From assembly GCF_037893185.1 (NCBI RefSeq), contig NZ_CP140772.1, positions 1,984,001 through 2,048,000 of the forward strand: a DNA stretch of 64,000 nt, in the 5' to 3' direction. The notes beneath the pieces were generated by a model, which saw only the letters and a program-made list of their open reading frames with translations, was not told the DNA's origin and ran no database searches. Shown one piece after another: positions 36,592 through 46,687 of this stretch; position 1 is the stretch's first letter; each line of letters opens with the position of its first letter. Source of the DNA: Chitinophaga sp. 180180018-3 (GTDB lineage: Bacteria > Bacteroidota > Bacteroidia > Chitinophagales > Chitinophagaceae). The position numbers were made by a program, and so were the translations under genes.

Positions 36592-37299
36592 TTATTTCAG
36601 GGCAGCAAGAGAACTGCCTGCCGGCAGCTCGTAGGGCTCTTTCCCGGCTTCAAATACCCGGGCACTCCCGTTGCCTTCCAGTGTGAGGGAGCCATCTTTG
36701 CGGTAAATCCAGCTGCCTTCTCTTAATCCCAGTACAGGTGTATTGTTTTGGGTATGGTATTCCCGTATACGTGTTTCCCTCGTTTCTCCCATATGCTGGG
36801 AACCGGCAACCGGATCCTGGTAATGGGGATTGATATTAAAAGTAAGCAGGCCCATGGTCGCGAAACTGGGTGGATATACGATGGGCATATCGTTGGTGTT
36901 TTGCATGGTCAGGCCGCCTATATTACTCCCCGCGCTGCATCCCATATAAGGGGCGCCGTTCTTCACTGCTTCTCCCAATACCTCCATCAATCCCAGCTCA
37001 TGCAATTGCTTTACCAGCAGGAAAGTATTGCCGCCTCCCGTGAAGAAACCCTTTGCGGCTTTTATGGCTGCCACCGGATCGCTGAAGGTATGCAGTCCAC
37101 GTACTTTTATGTTAATGCTCCCGAAAGCTTCCGTAGCGCGACTGGTGTAATCATCGTGCGAAATGCCGCCGGGCCTTGCAAACGGAATAAATATAATCTC
37201 ATCGATCCCTGCATACAACGTTTTCATGGATGGTTGTAAGTAAGCCAGGTACGTTTCTCCAAACAGCGTGGAGGTGCTTGCCAGTATAAAATGCATCAT
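36592..37299 (-). CDS. pepE: Peptidase E-like (S51) alpha-aspartyl dipeptidase
   Basis: 235 residues with the S51 nucleophile elbow GCSAGSN (catalytic S122), the FTGGGNTF loop (86-93), D137 and H159 in NPHYQDP, matching the Ser-His-Asp/Glu arrangement of peptidase E. It has no signal peptide and should be cytosolic, cleaving N-terminal Asp dipeptides. The start could be either of two adjacent ATGs. The gene is monocistronic between a TetR gene and a decayed serine hydrolase. Confidence 0.9.
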   Translation of the reverse strand: MMHFILASTSTLFGETYLAYLQPSMKTLYAGIDEIIFIPFARPGGISHDDYTSRATEAFGSINIKVRGLHTFSDPVAAIKAAKGFFTGGGNTFLLVKQLHELGLMEVLGEAVKNGAPYMGCSAGSNIGGLTMQNTNDMPIVYPPSFATMGLLTFNINPHYQDPVAGSQHMGETRETRIREYHTQNNTPVLGLREGSWIYRKDGSLTLEGNGSARVFEAGKEPYELPAGSSLAALK

Positions 37300-37362
37300 A
37301 TCCGAAAATTAAGCAAATGTAGGCCAAATAAGGATTTAAAAAGACAAGCGCGCGTTGGTGGT

Positions 37363-38298
37363 CTACTGCTGTAATCTTTCCAGTATTTTCTTCCCGTTGG
37401 TATTATCGGGGTTGAGCGTGATGGATTGCTGGTACATCCTGATGGCTTCCTGCCGCTGGCCACTCTTTAACAGGGCTTCTCCATAACTGTCATAAGCATT
37501 CCAGCTATCCGGGTAAATCTCCGTCACCAGCTTGAATACGGCGGTGGCTTCTTTCAGCTGCCGGCTACTCATCATCCGGTAGGCCCAGTCGTTCAGATCT
37601 GTTTCCGATGCGTTAAAGCCCGGATGCACTTTTTGCAGCTCCCGGTAAACCGGTAAAGCGGGATCAAAGCCCTTTTTCCTGAGTTGCATACGCAGTGTTG
37701 TTATCGGGTCGGCAGCCGGAATGTCCGGATTATAATATCCTGCCAGTTCATCTATGAAGTCCTCCGGATAAGAACCTGCCATGTTGGTCAGCACTACAAT
37801 GGCCAGATCATCGTTCGGATACACGAAGAATGCTGAACGTCCGCCACCGGTGGCGATAACGGCACTATGACGGGGGCGTGGTTTAGTGACCCAGCCCAGC
37901 GCCCATTGTGTGGGCGTGCCATTGTTAAAGGTACCGGGCGTCCAGAGCCGGGTAAGAGATGCCTTCGAAGTAAACAGTTTGCCTTGCTGCAAACTGATGA
38001 TCCAGTTGGCAACATCGCTGGCTGTGCTATTCAGGCCAGTGGCCGTGCGGCGGCTGGGGGCAACCTCTGCATAGTTCATCACCAACGTGTCGGCAGGCAG
38101 CTTTCGTCCATCCATATACGTTACATACCTGTATCCCTGTATCATATTTGGGATCACATCTCTGGAATCGCCAAACACAGTTTCCTTCATGCCAGCCGGT
38201 TCGAACTGTTTCTCTTCAAACACCCTCACAAACGGCTGATGGCTGTATTTGTCGATGATCTTTATTGACGGTGAGTTTTCAATCGATGAGGGCAGCAT
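37363..38298 (-). pseudogene. N-terminally truncated serine hydrolase with TPR tail
   Basis: 311 residues whose first 170 match only the C-terminal half of a class C beta-lactamase-fold domain (VFEEKQFEPAGMKETVFGDS, ATGLNSTASDVANWI, AVIATGGGRSAFFVYPNDDL). The SxxK nucleophile and the YxN tyrosine, which lie in the missing first 150-180 residues, are absent. The frame stays open a short way upstream but with unrelated sequence, and a long palindrome begins 36 bases from the start. The C-terminus carries TPR-like repeats (WAYRMMSSRQLKEATAVF, GEALLKSGQRQEAIRMYQ). It should be inactive as a hydrolase; the TPR part might still fold. Confidence 0.75.
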
Positions 38299-38333
38299 TG
38301 GCCAACCCGGTGAAGAGTTTGAAGGAGAGTTGA

Positions 38334-38429
38334 GAATAGGGCATGAAGAAATTGCGCGAAGATCTTAGTGAATAATACTATTATTCGCTAAGATCTTCGC
38401 GCAGTTTTTTAATTCTTCATCCCCTATTC
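38334..38429. repeat. Long palindrome beside the truncated hydrolase, copy C
   Basis: The outer arms GAATAGGG-x-ATGAAGAA and their reverse complement enclose an inner near-perfect palindrome of 25-nt arms (GCGCGAAGATCTTAG... with one G-T pair) around a central C. The AT-rich flanks (AATTCTTCAT, TTAATTC) resemble those of the 2595 and 61076 elements, but the core is different. It separates the decayed hydrolase from the sigma-factor gene and can act as a terminator. Confidence 0.8.
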
Positions 38430-38489
38430 TTAATTCTTTTATTATTTTCGTTTTGGTTGGACCATTACAAAATCTCTTCCACGGTATAC

Positions 38490-39074
38490 ATGAGCATATA
38501 TAATGAAAAAGAACTATTCCAAAAAATAGCCGACGGAGAGGAAATTGCTTTCAGACAACTGTTTCACGAGTATAATGCCAGGCTGCTACCATTTATTTAT
38601 AAGATATGTAAGTCGGATGTGATTGCCGAAGAATTAGTACAGGAAGTTTTTCTCCGGGTTTGGGTGAATCGCCGTGAACTCGCGGATATGGAGAAACCAG
38701 CGTCCTGGATCTTTCGCGTGGCATCTAATCTATCTCTTTCCTACCTCCGGGCACTATCGGGTAAAGAACGTAAGCTGCTGAATATTGATGCCGCACCTGA
38801 GCCGCCATCAGAAAATATGTTGGAGCAACTTACTATGAAAGAGCTACAGCTGCTGATAGAAAAAGGAGTGGCACAACTGCCGCCCCGGCGCCAGCAGATC
38901 TTCCGCCTTAGTCGTCAGGAAGGCCTTAACCATAAAGAAATTGCAGATAAACTGGAGCTGTCTCAGAATACAGTGAAAGATCAATTAGTCATTGCACTGA
39001 AGTTTATCAGGGAATATATTCACCGGGAGTGGGGCGGGCTGGTACCTGTAATGCTGCTGATCAGCGCACTTTAA
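38490..39074 (+). CDS. ECF sigma-70 factor (FecI-like)
   Basis: 194 residues from the ATG at 38490. Region 2 includes FRQLFHEYNARLLPFIYKIC and AEELVQEVFLRVWVNR; region 4 includes LPPRRQQIFRLSRQEGLNHKEIADKLELSQNTVKDQL. This is the Bacteroidota-type ECF factor that pairs with FecR anti-sigma factors. A FecR gene and a SusC with an STN signalling domain follow on the same strand, so glycan binding at SusC would release this factor to transcribe the locus. Confidence 0.96.
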   Translation: MSIYNEKELFQKIADGEEIAFRQLFHEYNARLLPFIYKICKSDVIAEELVQEVFLRVWVNRRELADMEKPASWIFRVASNLSLSYLRALSGKERKLLNIDAAPEPPSENMLEQLTMKELQLLIEKGVAQLPPRRQQIFRLSRQEGLNHKEIADKLELSQNTVKDQLVIALKFIREYIHREWGGLVPVMLLISAL

Positions 39075-39163
39075 AAAAAAATATTTTGTTGGAACAGTCC
39101 TTCTGTTATATTCCTGCGTTTTATTAGAGGTAGGCATTTATTATCACCTAAAATCAGACCGGC

Positions 39164-40339
39164 TTGACTAAAGAACGGATGCAGTATTTGCTGGAGCAAT
39201 ACATGGCTAACAGACTGTCCGGCGAGGAACGCACAGCATTCTTTGATGCATTGGAAAACGATCCTCAGCGGGAGGTGCTGGAGCTTACTTTGCAACAGAT
39301 GATGGAGGAAGCGCCGGTAGACCTGCATTATGAGCAGGAACGCTGGGAAAAGGTAGTAAATACAGTTATTGCTACGCCGGCTAAACAGCCAGTAAGGTCG
39401 CACAGGGTATTCAAAATCTGGCGCATGGCTGCCGCTGCAGCAGTATTGGTGATAGCGTTGCTGGCTGCCTGGATATTGAGGAACCACGCAGGTTATTCAG
39501 CAGGTACGGAGCAGGAAAGCCGGGAGCTGGCTTCACATACACAAGTGAACTTGCACAGGCCTGCGCCTACGCTGAAGCTTTCTGATGGTACGGTGCTCGC
39601 GCTCGACACGGCCGCCAATGGCGTGCTGGTGAAACAGGGAGGGGCAGTAGTAGTAAAGAGTAGTAATACATCCTTGTCATATAAAGGGAGTGATACAGAT
39701 CAATCAGTAAACTTTAATACGCTTTTTACACCCCGCGGATGCCAGTATCAGGTCGTTTTACCTGATGGCACCAAAGTATGGTTGAACACTGCCAGCTCGC
39801 TTAGGTTCCCGGTAGCTTTTACTGGTAACGAACGTACAGTGGAGCTAACAGGAGAAGGATATTTTGAAGTAAGCACTCAGCCTCATCAACCATTCTTTGT
39901 AAAGGTGAATAATCTCCGCATCGCGGTGCTGGGTACACACTTTAATATAATGGCCTATACCGATGAAACGGCCATTCGTACAACCCTGCTGGAGGGCGGA
40001 GTAAGATTAACAGCCGCCTCTGGTGAGGTAACACTGAAGCCCGGCCAGCTGGGAGCACTGACCAAATATGGTAAATTGGATGTGACAACGTTAACAGACC
40101 CCGAAGCTGCTATAGCATGGAAAGAAGGTTCCTTCCGTTTCGATAACAACGATATAGCCGGTGTCCTGCGCCAGCTTTCACGATGGTATGATGTGGAAGT
40201 CATCTATACCGGAAAGATTCCTGACTGGCATATTACCGGTAAGATGGAAATGAACCTTACGCTCCCGCAGGTATTGCAGGTACTGGAACAAAGTGGTTTA
40301 AAATATCACCTCGAAGGAAAAAAATTAATTGTCATGTAG
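39164..40339 (+). CDS. FecR-family anti-sigma factor
   Basis: 391 residues starting with TTG; the first residues (MTKERMQYLLEQYMANRL) look like the usual start of this family, supporting the rare start over the ATG at 39179. A cytosolic ASD-like helix bundle is followed by one membrane span (about 88-105, AAAAAVLVIALLAAWIL). The periplasmic FecR domain includes FNTLFTPRGCQYQVVLPDGTKVWLNTASSLRFP, and the C-terminal domain ends in LKYHLEGKKLIVM. It holds the sigma factor until SusC's STN domain signals. The gap to SusC is 187 bases. Confidence 0.96.
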   Translation: MTKERMQYLLEQYMANRLSGEERTAFFDALENDPQREVLELTLQQMMEEAPVDLHYEQERWEKVVNTVIATPAKQPVRSHRVFKIWRMAAAAAVLVIALLAAWILRNHAGYSAGTEQESRELASHTQVNLHRPAPTLKLSDGTVLALDTAANGVLVKQGGAVVVKSSNTSLSYKGSDTDQSVNFNTLFTPRGCQYQVVLPDGTKVWLNTASSLRFPVAFTGNERTVELTGEGYFEVSTQPHQPFFVKVNNLRIAVLGTHFNIMAYTDETAIRTTLLEGGVRLTAASGEVTLKPGQLGALTKYGKLDVTTLTDPEAAIAWKEGSFRFDNNDIAGVLRQLSRWYDVEVIYTGKIPDWHITGKMEMNLTLPQVLQVLEQSGLKYHLEGKKLIVM

Positions 40340-40526
40340 CGCATTATCACGTGTCATGCGCATCGATATAATAATGAAACAATGATAGGTACCACGTTAT
40401 ACAAAGAAAGTCCGCTCAGAAAAAGCCTGGAGTGTTGGTGACACTTTAGCTATACGAGGGCTCAACCATTCACAAATATTTCCACTTATGAACTGACAGC
40501 TGTCAGGTTTAAACAATTGTAAAATT

Positions 40527-43500
40527 ATGTTTTTGATGTCTTTGTTAAAAGGCAGGTTATCCTTTTGCCTTTTTGTCAACAAAATCATGTTGAGAATGAA
40601 ACTCGCCTCTTTTTTGATCCTGATTATCTGCCTGCAGTCGAGCGCCAGGGGATATTCACAAACGGTTACACTGAAGGAACGGAATGCAGATCTCAAAACA
40701 GTATTGGAGAAGATCGAACGCCAGACGGGATATCATTTTGTATATCGCGGCGAATGGTTCGATAATATTCCTCCCATAACGGTTGAAGGACATAACATGT
40801 TGCTGCAACAGGCGCTGGAACTGTGCTTCAACAAACAACCGTTCAATTGGGTAATTGTGGGCAAAACAATAGCGCTCAGGCAGCTGTCTGCTGCCCGCGA
40901 ATTTCCGCCAGTTACGCTGCAGGGGAAAGTGACGGATGAGAATGGTGCTCCCATACCTGGCGCCAGCATACGCCTGAAAGATGCCCGTGCAGGAGCTGTT
41001 TCTGATGCTAGCGGTCATTATTCACTGCAGCTGACAGGTAACGCCGGGGTATTGATATTTACCTGTGTCGGATTTACGACGAAAGAAGTATCGTGGAAAG
41101 GTGCACAGCAACTGGATGTAATACTGCAACGCCAGAGTACCGGTCTTAATGAAGTAGTGGTGGCAGTTGGTTATGGTAGTGTGAATAAACGCGACCTTAC
41201 CGGATCCGTCGCCAGTATCCGGGCGGATGGTATTGTCCAATCCAAGGCAACATCTTTCCAGGAAGCTATACAGGGTAAGCTGGCCGGCGTTCAGGTTTCG
41301 TCTACTTCCGGAGAGCCGGGGGCTGCTGTAAATATATCTATAAGAGGCGCTAATACTATTTTCGGAGGTACGAGCCCGTTATTTGTTGTAGATGGTATCC
41401 CATACGACGCCAATCCCGGAGAAATTGCTACCGCCAGCATAGGGAATGGCGGTGCATCCAATCCGCTGGCCACCCTGAATCCTGCCGATATAGAATCGAT
41501 TGATGTATTGAAAGATGCTTCGGCAACAGCTATCTATGGCTCACGGGGCGCCAATGGAGTTGTAATCATTACAACGAAGTCCGGAAAATCCGGCCAGGCC
41601 AGGATAGACTACGACGGTAGCGTGATGTTCTCTTCTGCTACCCGTAAGCTGCCGGTACTGAGTGCCAATGAATACCTGAACTATCGCAGAATTGTGTCTC
41701 CCAACAGTATATTGTTTTATAGAGATACCAACCGCGACGGGATATACGGTGACGATGGCGATGAACCGGTGAATCTCGACTCGCTGTCGAAGCACGACTG
41801 GCAGCGGGAAATATTGCGAACCGGAACAACCCAGTCGCATAATATCAGCATCAGCGGAAAAAAGAACGGAACCTCTTTTGCTGGTGGCGTCGGTTATCTC
41901 AACCAATCTGCCATCATAAAAAACAACGACTATCAACGATATAATCTCCGGTTGAAAATAGATCATGAACACGGCCGTAACCTGAAACTCGGACTGAATG
42001 CAAGTACGGCCTTCAGTGAGCTGAATGGCGCTACTCAAAGCGGTGGCGGAGATGCCTTGTTTAATGGTGTTGTACAGAACCTCGTAATATCGAAACCGGT
42101 GGAGTTCTATGATCCGCTTTGGGATAGGGCAGGCCGTTATATTTCGCCGGTTACAATGATCGATAACGCCTACAAAAATGTTTCTGTTATACAAACGAAT
42201 ATGAGTGGTTATGTGAATTATAAACTGGCAGAGGGCCTTTCCCTCAATGTTTCCGGAGGAGGAATACTCACCAGTTCAAAAGGGAAGGAATTTTACGGGA
42301 AACTTACCAGCTGGGGAGCTGGCGACAATGGACTGGGAATTATCCAGGAACAGCGTGCTTATTCGCTCTATAATACCAACCAGCTGTCGTATGAAAAATG
42401 GTTTAATAAAAACCATTACCTGAACACCATGATCGCCTTCGAAACAAATAGGTATAACTACGAATTCTTTTCCCTGCAAAAATCCAATTTTGCTGACGAA
42501 TCAACAGGCATCAACGATATCAGTAAAGGCACCAATGTAAAGTCTACCGGATCATACCGGGATGTGAACAAACGTCTCTCTTACTTCGGCCGGGTTAATT
42601 ATACTTTGTTGACAAAGCATCTGTTCACTGCTACACTGCGTGCCGACGGTTCTGATAAGTTCGGGGCTGGAAACCGTTTTGGCTACTTCCCATCTTTCGC
42701 TTACTCATGGCTTATGTCCGAAGAGTCCTTTATGAAAGCGCAACAAATTTTCAGCAACCTGAAACTAAGACTCAGTTACGGACAAACAGGTAACGAACGT
42801 ATCACCTCATATAGGTATCTGTCGGCGTTGGAAAATGCATACTATGGCGGCGATCTGGGACTGGCGCCGGCTTCCAGGGCTAACCCGGATCTGAAATGGG
42901 AAACTACCATACAATACAATGCCGGTATTGATATGGGATTCCTGAATAATCGTCTGGAAGTAAACCTGGATGTTTACAGCAAAAGAACCAAAGACATGCT
43001 GCTGCCGGCTTATGTTCCCTCTCGTACTGGTTATACCCAGCAATGGCAGAACCTCGGAAGAGTGGATAACAACGGAATAGAATTACATATTTCATCAAAG
43101 AACATTGATCGTAAGGATTTTACCTGGCAAACTGATTTCAATATCAGCAGTAATAAAAATGAAGTAAAAGATATCGGGAATATAGGCTTCATTCCTGTTA
43201 CAATGGGTGGCGGATGGATACAGGATGTAGGAAGGGTGTCCGTAGGACAACCATTAGGAACAGCCTATGGGTATGTGTTTGATGGTGTATACCAGGTCAG
43301 CGATTTTACCTGGCAGGATAACAGCGACCCCTCTATCCCGCACGATAAAAGGGAATATAAATTGAAAGATAAACAAATTCAGGTCGCCGGTGTAAACGTA
43401 CGGCCCGGGTCATTCAAATTCAAGGATCTGAATCATGATGGTGTAATAGATTTGGATCATGACCGTACTACTATCAGCAGAAGCCAGCCAAAGTTTTTCG

Positions 43501-43988
43501 GTGGACTTAACAATACTTTTCGCTTCAAAAACTTTGATCTCAATATATTTCTGGAAGGATCTTACGGTGCGCAGGTATTCAATGAATCCCGCTACCAGCT
43601 GGAAGGTGGAGTGCTCGAAACCTGGATGAATATAACGAAGGATTTCTTTTATAACCGGTGGAGTATTGATAATCCTACCAATAAATACGGCGACTTCGGA
43701 GCACTTAATAAAACTGCCATGCTTGCTTCCAGTTATTATGTGGAAGATGCCTCTTATCTGCGTCTTAAAAATCTGTCAATTGGCTATCGGCTGCCTGCTT
43801 CTTTGATCCGGAAAAAAGGAATATCAGATGTACGTATTTATTTCACGGGTACTAATCTGATTACCTGGACTAAGTATACGGGCTACGATCCGGAGCTGAA
43901 TTCCGGCAACCCATTATTGCCGGGTTTCGATCGCATTTCTTATCCAAGAGCAAAATCTTTCGCATTCGGATTGAATGCTTCATTTTAA
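40527..43988 (+). CDS. susC: SusC/RagA-type TonB-linked receptor with STN signalling domain
   Basis: 1153 residues; the start is uncertain, as the signal peptide core (MKLASFLILIICLQSSARGYSQ) begins near residue 24. An STN domain (about 47-115: LKERNADLKTVLEKIERQTG) can contact the FecR protein. A CarboxypepD_reg-like domain (EVTDENGAPIPGASI type), a SusC plug (SVASIRADGIVQSKATSFQE, SIRGANTIFGG, IDVLKDASATAIYGSRGANGV) and a long barrel follow, ending in GLNASF. It imports glycan fragments together with the SusD product 12 bases downstream. Substrate is unknown but the neighbourhood points to arabinose-rich glycans. Confidence 0.96.
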   Translation: MFLMSLLKGRLSFCLFVNKIMLRMKLASFLILIICLQSSARGYSQTVTLKERNADLKTVLEKIERQTGYHFVYRGEWFDNIPPITVEGHNMLLQQALELCFNKQPFNWVIVGKTIALRQLSAAREFPPVTLQGKVTDENGAPIPGASIRLKDARAGAVSDASGHYSLQLTGNAGVLIFTCVGFTTKEVSWKGAQQLDVILQRQSTGLNEVVVAVGYGSVNKRDLTGSVASIRADGIVQSKATSFQEAIQGKLAGVQVSSTSGEPGAAVNISIRGANTIFGGTSPLFVVDGIPYDANPGEIATASIGNGGASNPLATLNPADIESIDVLKDASATAIYGSRGANGVVIITTKSGKSGQARIDYDGSVMFSSATRKLPVLSANEYLNYRRIVSPNSILFYRDTNRDGIYGDDGDEPVNLDSLSKHDWQREILRTGTTQSHNISISGKKNGTSFAGGVGYLNQSAIIKNNDYQRYNLRLKIDHEHGRNLKLGLNASTAFSELNGATQSGGGDALFNGVVQNLVISKPVEFYDPLWDRAGRYISPVTMIDNAYKNVSVIQTNMSGYVNYKLAEGLSLNVSGGGILTSSKGKEFYGKLTSWGAGDNGLGIIQEQRAYSLYNTNQLSYEKWFNKNHYLNTMIAFETNRYNYEFFSLQKSNFADESTGINDISKGTNVKSTGSYRDVNKRLSYFGRVNYTLLTKHLFTATLRADGSDKFGAGNRFGYFPSFAYSWLMSEESFMKAQQIFSNLKLRLSYGQTGNERITSYRYLSALENAYYGGDLGLAPASRANPDLKWETTIQYNAGIDMGFLNNRLEVNLDVYSKRTKDMLLPAYVPSRTGYTQQWQNLGRVDNNGIELHISSKNIDRKDFTWQTDFNISSNKNEVKDIGNIGFIPVTMGGGWIQDVGRVSVGQPLGTAYGYVFDGVYQVSDFTWQDNSDPSIPHDKREYKLKDKQIQVAGVNVRPGSFKFKDLNHDGVIDLDHDRTTISRSQPKFFGGLNNTFRFKNFDLNIFLEGSYGAQVFNESRYQLEGGVLETWMNITKDFFYNRWSIDNPTNKYGDFGALNKTAMLASSYYVEDASYLRLKNLSIGYRLPASLIRKKGISDVRIYFTGTNLITWTKYTGYDPELNSGNPLLPGFDRISYPRAKSFAFGLNASF

Positions 43989-44000
43989 TTCCAATCTACT

Positions 44001-45620
44001 ATGAGAATAGCTCACAATATTTGTCTTTTATCACTGTGCGTGTTAGTAAGCAGCTGCAAAAAATATCTTGATACTAAACCTTACTCTTTTAATACAGTGG
44101 AAAGCCTGTACAAAACGGCATCAGATGCAGAGCTGGGCCTAACAGGCTGTTACAGCATTCTGAATGCAACCTCAATACAAGGTACAGGATTTGGTGAAAC
44201 CTTTGCTGTGGCTATGCCATTCATGTTGAATGCAGGAACAGATGAACTGCTTACACAGGATGGATTTACCAATCCTAATTATGCCCCCTTCGGTACACAG
44301 GGAATCACCAGCCAGAATGAAACAATCCGGAATAATTGGTTTTTCCTGTTTGCGGGTATCAACCGCGTTAATTACCTGCTCGAACAATTACCGGGGACAT
44401 CAGTGGATGAGGCCAGGAAAAAACAGATGACAGGGGAGGGGCACTTTTTGAGAGGACTGTTATATGCCTATCTGGCAATGGAATATGGAGGTGTACCTGT
44501 TTATACGTCGTCGGTACAAAAGCCGGAAGTACAACGGGCAACTTTGAAAGATGTGTATACCCAGGTGATATCAGATCTGCAATTTGCTTATCAGTCATTA
44601 CCAGACAAAGCTGCTTTACCTGGCAGAGCCGGCAAATGGTCGGCTGCAGGCTACCTGGCAAAGGTCTATGCTTATCTGGCGGCTTGCAAAAAAAACAATG
44701 TGGGGCAAGACCTGAACAGTGCCCTGAATAATTTCAGTTGGGTGGATGCTGATAATATGTATAACCAGCTGAAAACTCTTACAACAGATATCGTTGGTAA
44801 CAGCGGCTATAAATTAACCGCTCACTATGACTACCTCTTCAGGGAAACTACCCGCCAGGCACAGGGAGAAGAAAGCCTGTTTACAGTGAGAGGAAGTACC
44901 AGTTCCGTCAATGGTAATTATAATCTCTGGCTTTTCTGGCAGATTCCGATCGGTAGCAGCTTAGCTGGCGGCGGATATGGATGGTTCAGGCCCACAGGAG
45001 AATTGTTCTTTAAGTACAATGCCCTTGATATCCGCAGGACACAAAACCTGACCTTACAGGTAGATCCCGCAGGAAATTCAGAAACAATAGAAGGACTGAG
45101 ATACTTTGTTCCGCTTCCCTGCACCGATCCGCGTAACGGCAATTATTGCGTTGGTAAATTCAGATACAGAGACCCTGCAACCAAGGCCATTTCCCAGGCC
45201 TGGTCTGATGGTGATATTTTACTGCTACGTTATGCAGATATCTTGTTGTTACGGGCCGAAGCACTTTATTATACGGGAGATGAGACCGGCGCAAGAAGTT
45301 TGTTGAAACAGGTGCGAGCCAGAGCTGTGGCGGATCCGGGCAATGTAGACATATTGACGGGCGCATATTTTAATACTGATTTCATTACTGAATTATTGGA
45401 CGAACGGTCGAGGGAACTTTGTTTTGAAGGATGGAGAAGAATGGACCTGATACGCTTTGGCCGGCTGGGAACAGCGCTCAGTAAGCTGAGCAACGACAAA
45501 GGCCGGTGGAATACGATTGTACCACAGGTACAGGCAAATTGGAAGCCATACAGGATATGGTTCCCTATACCTAAAACTGAAATAGAATTAAGCCCCCTCG
45601 AGCAAAATCAGGGGTACTAG
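44001..45620 (+). CDS. susD: SusD/RagB-family glycan-binding lipoprotein
   Basis: 539 residues. The lipobox is VSSC, followed by KKYLDTKPYS, the standard opening of SusD. TPR-type helices include EGHFLRGLLYAYLAMEYGG and LLRYADILLLRAEALYY, and the conserved end is LDERSRELCFEGWRRMDLIRFG. It caps the SusC barrel at the cell surface and binds the glycan. Tightly linked to SusC (12-base gap). Confidence 0.97.
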   Translation: MRIAHNICLLSLCVLVSSCKKYLDTKPYSFNTVESLYKTASDAELGLTGCYSILNATSIQGTGFGETFAVAMPFMLNAGTDELLTQDGFTNPNYAPFGTQGITSQNETIRNNWFFLFAGINRVNYLLEQLPGTSVDEARKKQMTGEGHFLRGLLYAYLAMEYGGVPVYTSSVQKPEVQRATLKDVYTQVISDLQFAYQSLPDKAALPGRAGKWSAAGYLAKVYAYLAACKKNNVGQDLNSALNNFSWVDADNMYNQLKTLTTDIVGNSGYKLTAHYDYLFRETTRQAQGEESLFTVRGSTSSVNGNYNLWLFWQIPIGSSLAGGGYGWFRPTGELFFKYNALDIRRTQNLTLQVDPAGNSETIEGLRYFVPLPCTDPRNGNYCVGKFRYRDPATKAISQAWSDGDILLLRYADILLLRAEALYYTGDETGARSLLKQVRARAVADPGNVDILTGAYFNTDFITELLDERSRELCFEGWRRMDLIRFGRLGTALSKLSNDKGRWNTIVPQVQANWKPYRIWFPIPKTEIELSPLEQNQGY

Positions 45621-45649
45621 AAACTATATCATCTTCCAAAAAAAACGTT

Positions 45650-46675
45650 ATGAGAACTACCAAAAACTTCATCTTATCGGCGTCGGTGCTGCTTTGCAGC
45701 ATTTTGTTGGGTGCCTGTACCAAACAAGAGCAAACGGGATGGGGCTGGGAAAAGCTCCAAACAGGAACCAATGTAAAAGTGACTGCCAACGGCCTCACCA
45801 CCCCTGTCAATTTACTGACGGACGCTGATTTCCAGAAAGGCTTCAATGTGTTGCATCCAACCACCGGAGCAGTACAGGGACCTTTGCAATACACCACAGC
45901 TAATGGTACACCGGTATGGAACCTGGCACAATGGTACAGTGTTTCCAGCATCTATGGTGCAACTCCTGTTGTGCTGGGCTCGGGCTCTACTCAGTTTGCC
46001 AATCCATATAAGGCAGTGACCCTGGGCCCACTCACCTCTACAGATCACAGCCTCATTTTCGCCATCAATGGCCAAAGCGAATTTAACAATGTCTACAGAA
46101 AGGCCAGTGATCCATTCCCTGCACTATTGGCAGATCTGAAAATTGCAGACCCCGACGGATGGTTGGGTACCACTACTCCCTTTATTGGCGTGCTGTCGTC
46201 TGTTCAATTTAGTATCGATGCATTATTGCAATACCATAACCGTAACCAGCAACCTGGATACGATTCAGCTATTCACGCTATTCAGTTCAGCTGCACTTTC
46301 CTGATCCAGAACCTGCGCCAGGGAAATCCCGGCTATGGCAAATCAATGTATTTCCTCGTGATGCTGTTCGATGACCGGTATCCGCTGCCAGGAAAATCTG
46401 TATCAACCGACTTGTTTACCGGAAAACTAATCTACGATGTAGGCTTAACACCATTCTCCACCAGCGGTCTCACCGTCGGACAATGGAAAACGGTCTCCGG
46501 TAATCTTCTTCCGCTCATCAAAGACGGACTTAATGAAGCCTGGAGCCGGGACATATTGACCGAATCACAAAGCTATAATGATTATAAGATATCTTTGTTC
46601 ACCATGGGATGGGAGTGTCCTGGTCTGAACATAGGCACTATGCAGGTCAGGAACCTGAGCCTGGTCGCAAATTAA
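45650..46675 (+). CDS. PUL lipoprotein with domain shared by the next gene
   Basis: 341 residues with a lipobox (LLGAC), 29 bases after SusD. I know no family name for it. Its C-terminal 170 residues align with residues about 190-310 of the following gene: YGKSMYFLVMLFDDRYPL against YGDYVWFGVPLYDYRYKH, and a shared ending MGWECPGLN...VRNLSLVA against IGWEVPGTF...LEGLSLVA. The fold is probably a beta-sandwich. By position (SusC-SusD-lipoprotein) it occupies the SusE/SusF slot and is likely a surface glycan-binding protein. Confidence 0.85.
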   Translation: MRTTKNFILSASVLLCSILLGACTKQEQTGWGWEKLQTGTNVKVTANGLTTPVNLLTDADFQKGFNVLHPTTGAVQGPLQYTTANGTPVWNLAQWYSVSSIYGATPVVLGSGSTQFANPYKAVTLGPLTSTDHSLIFAINGQSEFNNVYRKASDPFPALLADLKIADPDGWLGTTTPFIGVLSSVQFSIDALLQYHNRNQQPGYDSAIHAIQFSCTFLIQNLRQGNPGYGKSMYFLVMLFDDRYPLPGKSVSTDLFTGKLIYDVGLTPFSTSGLTVGQWKTVSGNLLPLIKDGLNEAWSRDILTESQSYNDYKISLFTMGWECPGLNIGTMQVRNLSLVAN

Positions 46676-46687
46676 TTACCCGGTTTT

